A stretch of DNA of 7,523 nucleotides from an uncultured Acidobacteriota bacterium (GTDB taxonomy: Bacteria > Acidobacteriota > JAAYUB01): assembly GCA_937925645.1 (NCBI GenBank), contig CALAMB010000126.1, positions 1 through 7,523 on the forward strand. The letters run 5' to 3'. The notes below the pieces were generated by a model that was not told the origin of the DNA, made no database searches, and worked only from the letters and a program-made list of their open reading frames with translations. Of this stretch, positions 5,261 through 7,523 are shown one piece after another (within the stretch, counting starts at the first letter, position 1; each line of letters opens with the position of its first letter). A program made the position numbers and the translations under genes.

Positions 5261-7523
5261 GGCCGACGATTCGAAGGCTCTTGTGGATGTGGACCAGGTG
5301 CTGGCCTCACTGAAGGGATTCCAGCGGAGGTCCGTGGATTATATTTTCCATCGCCTCTACGGTCCGAATCCTACTCGGCGATTTCTTCTGGCCGATGAAG
5401 TGGGCCTGGGAAAAACCCTGGTGGCCCGGGGCGTAATTGCAAAGACCGTCAGGCACCTGCAGAGGGAAGGGGTGGACCGAATCGATATCATCTACATTTG
5501 TTCCAACGGCGACATCGCCCGGCAAAACATCAACCGGCTCAATGTTACAGGCAATGAGGATTTCAAGTTTAGTACCCGAATCACCCTGCTCCCTCAAATA
5601 TTGAAGGACTTGAAGGATAATTCACTGAACTTTGTGTCCTTCACCCCAGGGACCTCGTTCAACTTGGGTAAATCCGCTGGCCACAGTGAGGAGCGAATCT
5701 TGTTGTACTGGCTTTTGCAGCAGGTGTGGCCTGATCTATTTGAAGGCACAGCGGCCTGCAATGTTTTCCAGGCTGCCATGGGGAGAGATAATTTTCGATA
5801 TTGGCTGAACCAAGTCGATCCCCAAGAATCGTTTGATAAAGGGCTGGCGGAGAAATTCAGGAGCGATATCATTCATCAAGATGAAGAATCGGAGAAGAAG
5901 GGCTCCGCCACGTACCGGAGTCGTTTCAGCGAACTCTGCGATTGTTTTCACTGGAGTCGTAAGTACATCCCCGCCGATGAAAATCAGAAGCGCAACCGGT
6001 TCATTGGGGAGATGCGCATGCTCCTGGCCACTTCGTGCATCCACGCTCTCGAACCGGACCTGGTCATCCTCGACGAATTCCAACGGTTTAAGGACCTGCT
6101 GCAACCAGACGACAACAATGAAGCGAGCATCTTGGCCAACGATCTTTTCGAGTGGGCAGGAAGCGTCCGGGTACTCCTGCTTTCCGCCACTCCATATAAA
6201 ATGTACACGCTTAACCAGGAGAGCGGGACGGACGACCACTACCGGGACTTCATCGAGACGCTACGTTTCCTTTATGCCAACGACGCCCGCACGGAAGAGG
6301 TGAAATCGCTTCTGACGAGGTACGGCCAATCCAGCGCCCGCGCGGGCCTCGAGCCGCCGGAACGGCTTGTGGGCGCTAAGCTCGCCGTCGAGAACGCCCT
6401 GCGGCAGGTCATCTGCAGGACTGAACGGCTGGCCGTCACCGAGGACCGCAGCGGAATGCTGCACGACGCCGGCAAAACATCGACAAGCATCCGCCCGGCG
6501 CACCTGAAAAGCTACCGGGAAGTCCGTGGCATTGCCGCTGCCCTGGGTCACCGGGATCCCTTGGAGTATTGGAAGGCCAGTCCCTATCTCCTGAACTTCA
6601 TGGAGAAGGGAAGCTACAAGCTGAAGGTGCAGCTGGAAAGCCACAGCGCCTCCGGAACGGCCGAAGCTGTCAAGGCCGTTCACAACAGCCGGTACTGCCT
6701 AATCCGGCGGGATGACTGGTCTGCTTACAAGGAGATTCCCGCCTGCCACCCTCTGATGGAACGCCTGCTGGAGGAGACCATTGACAGCGGCTGGTGGCAA
6801 CTGCTATGGATCCCACCGTCGTTGCCTTACTATCAGCTGGGGGGGGCTTTTTCCAATATTGATAAACCTCGAATGACCAAGCGGTTGGTTTTTTCCAGTT
6901 GGCATATGGTGCCGCGGGCGATCGCAATCCTGGTGAGCTATGAAGTCGAGCGGCGGATCATGAAGCGAGGCAACCCGGACGCGAAAAACACTCCCGATGC
7001 CACCGAGCGGAAGCGTCGCCTGCTCCGTTTCTCGAGTTCGGAAAATCGGTTGGCGAACATGCCCGTCTGGGCGATGATGTACCCCTGCCTGACTCTTTCG
7101 GAAGTGGGAAGAAAGCAATTTTTCCACAGCGGATCGAAACTTGCCTCTCCGCCCACCTTGGCTGAACTGCTCTTGCGAGCGGCCTCTGAAATCCAGGATC
7201 TTCTCCAACCGATCCTTCCCACAGAATCGGGATCAGGCCAGAAGGAAGAGTGGTACTGGGCAGCTCCAATCCTCTTAGACCGAAGACACCATGGTGGGGC
7301 AACCACTGCGTTCTTTGCCGAGGATGCGAGTTTAGCACCCGAGCAGTCCGAAGACTCGGATGAAAGCAGCGGTTGGAAGGAGCACGCGGAGCAGGCCCGC
7401 CAGGTTGCTACGGGCAACTATCGGCCCGTTGGTCAGCCTCCCGCAGATCTGGCCGAAGTGTTGGCACTCATGGCGATTGCCGGACCGGCTATCTGCGCTT
7501 TACGCGCTCTGACAGCCACCGTG
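5247..7523 (+). CDS. SF2/SNF2-like DNA helicase of a defence module, 3'-truncated by the window
   Basis: The frame is open for 759 codons to the window edge with no stop. Residue numbers count from TTG5247. A Q-like FQRRSVDY (25-32) is followed by Walker A DEVGLGKT (50-57), motif II VILDEFQRF with D276-E277, and motif III SATP (313-316). A second RecA-like domain begins near RLVFSSW (about 546-552), which resembles motif IV. Motifs V and VI were not identified and probably lie beyond the window. The protein is expected to hydrolyse ATP and move along or remodel nucleic acid. About 220 residues separate motifs I and II, longer than in compact helicases, so an inserted domain is likely. An acidic patch (SEDSDESS) lies at about residues 698-705. 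The gene overlaps the PLD gene by 14 nt, implying coupled synthesis. Within an Azaca-like trio it would be ZacC-like. Base composition dips in the 5' third (5521-5880). The exact subfamily is uncertain. Confidence 0.88.
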   Translation, partial: MSKPEADDSKALVDVDQVLASLKGFQRRSVDYIFHRLYGPNPTRRFLLADEVGLGKTLVARGVIAKTVRHLQREGVDRIDIIYICSNGDIARQNINRLNVTGNEDFKFSTRITLLPQILKDLKDNSLNFVSFTPGTSFNLGKSAGHSEERILLYWLLQQVWPDLFEGTAACNVFQAAMGRDNFRYWLNQVDPQESFDKGLAEKFRSDIIHQDEESEKKGSATYRSRFSELCDCFHWSRKYIPADENQKRNRFIGEMRMLLATSCIHALEPDLVILDEFQRFKDLLQPDDNNEASILANDLFEWAGSVRVLLLSATPYKMYTLNQESGTDDHYRDFIETLRFLYANDARTEEVKSLLTRYGQSSARAGLEPPERLVGAKLAVENALRQVICRTERLAVTEDRSGMLHDAGKTSTSIRPAHLKSYREVRGIAAALGHRDPLEYWKASPYLLNFMEKGSYKLKVQLESHSASGTAEAVKAVHNSRYCLIRRDDWSAYKEIPACHPLMERLLEETIDSGWWQLLWIPPSLPYYQLGGAFSNIDKPRMTKRLVFSSWHMVPRAIAILVSYEVERRIMKRGNPDAKNTPDATERKRRLLRFSSSENRLANMPVWAMMYPCLTLSEVGRKQFFHSGSKLASPPTLAELLLRAASEIQDLLQPILPTESGSGQKEEWYWAAPILLDRRHHGGATTAFFAEDASLAPEQSEDSDESSGWKEHAEQARQVATGNYRPVGQPPADLAEVLALMAIAGPAICALRALTATV

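Noticed and set aside
5736..6239. Minus-strand 167-residue open frame opposite the helicase
   Set aside because: It is antisense to helicase motifs II and III, so it is a shadow of the helicase frame.
2069..7523. DISARM system
   Set aside because: DISARM also has an SNF2-like helicase and a PLD protein (DrmC), but no methyltransferase, DrmA or DrmB is seen, DUF6361 is not a DISARM part as far as I know, and the PLD protein is much longer than I would expect for DrmC.
2069..7523. Dpd (7-deazapurine DNA modification) cluster
   Set aside because: Dpd clusters contain helicases and a PLD protein (DpdK), but no DpdA-type transglycosylase or queuosine-type biosynthesis gene is present in the window.
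1..7523. CRISPR array, tRNA, insertion sequence or attachment site
   Set aside because: No spaced direct repeats, cloverleaf-like sequence, transposase or terminal repeats were seen; nearly all bases are in coding frames.

Overview
The window is a fragment of a GC-rich bacterial chromosome, roughly 60% GC judged by eye. It carries five closely packed genes, all on the + strand. The first 44 bases are not biological: they match the Illumina TruSeq universal adapter, so the contig end at the left is a library artefact fused to a truncated gene. The organism cannot be named. The Shine-Dalgarno sites, compact gene spacing and RmuC-family protein point to a bacterium, and the uncleaned adapter suggests a short-read draft or metagenome assembly.

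Layout: (1) 1-44 is adapter. (2) 45-1019 is the 3' part of rmuC, a coiled-coil DNA-recombination/nuclease-like protein. (3) 1030-2037 encodes a DUF932 (phage/plasmid-like, TIGR03299-type) protein whose Shine-Dalgarno overlaps the rmuC stop. (4) 2069-3277 encodes a DUF6361 protein. (5) 3281-5260 encodes a phospholipase-D-superfamily protein with two HxK half-sites. (6) 5247 to the right edge encodes a large SF2/SNF2-like helicase that is cut by the window end. Intergenic gaps are 10, 31 and 3 nt, followed by a 14-nt overlap, so the five genes look like one transcription unit. No gap exceeds 31 nt, and no tRNA, rRNA, CRISPR array, insertion sequence or phage structural gene was seen.

The last three genes (DUF6361, PLD nuclease, helicase) form a tightly coupled trio that looks like an anti-phage defence module. 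From memory its composition resembles the three-gene Azaca (ZacABC) type, but this could not be checked here. In such a module the helicase would move along or remodel invading DNA, the PLD protein would cut it, and the DUF6361 protein would play an unknown accessory or sensing part. The two genes in front are also DNA-linked: RmuC is tied to DNA recombination, and DUF932 proteins are common on prophages, plasmids and islands. The whole window therefore reads as part of a defence or genomic island. Whether RmuC and DUF932 belong functionally to the trio is the main open question.
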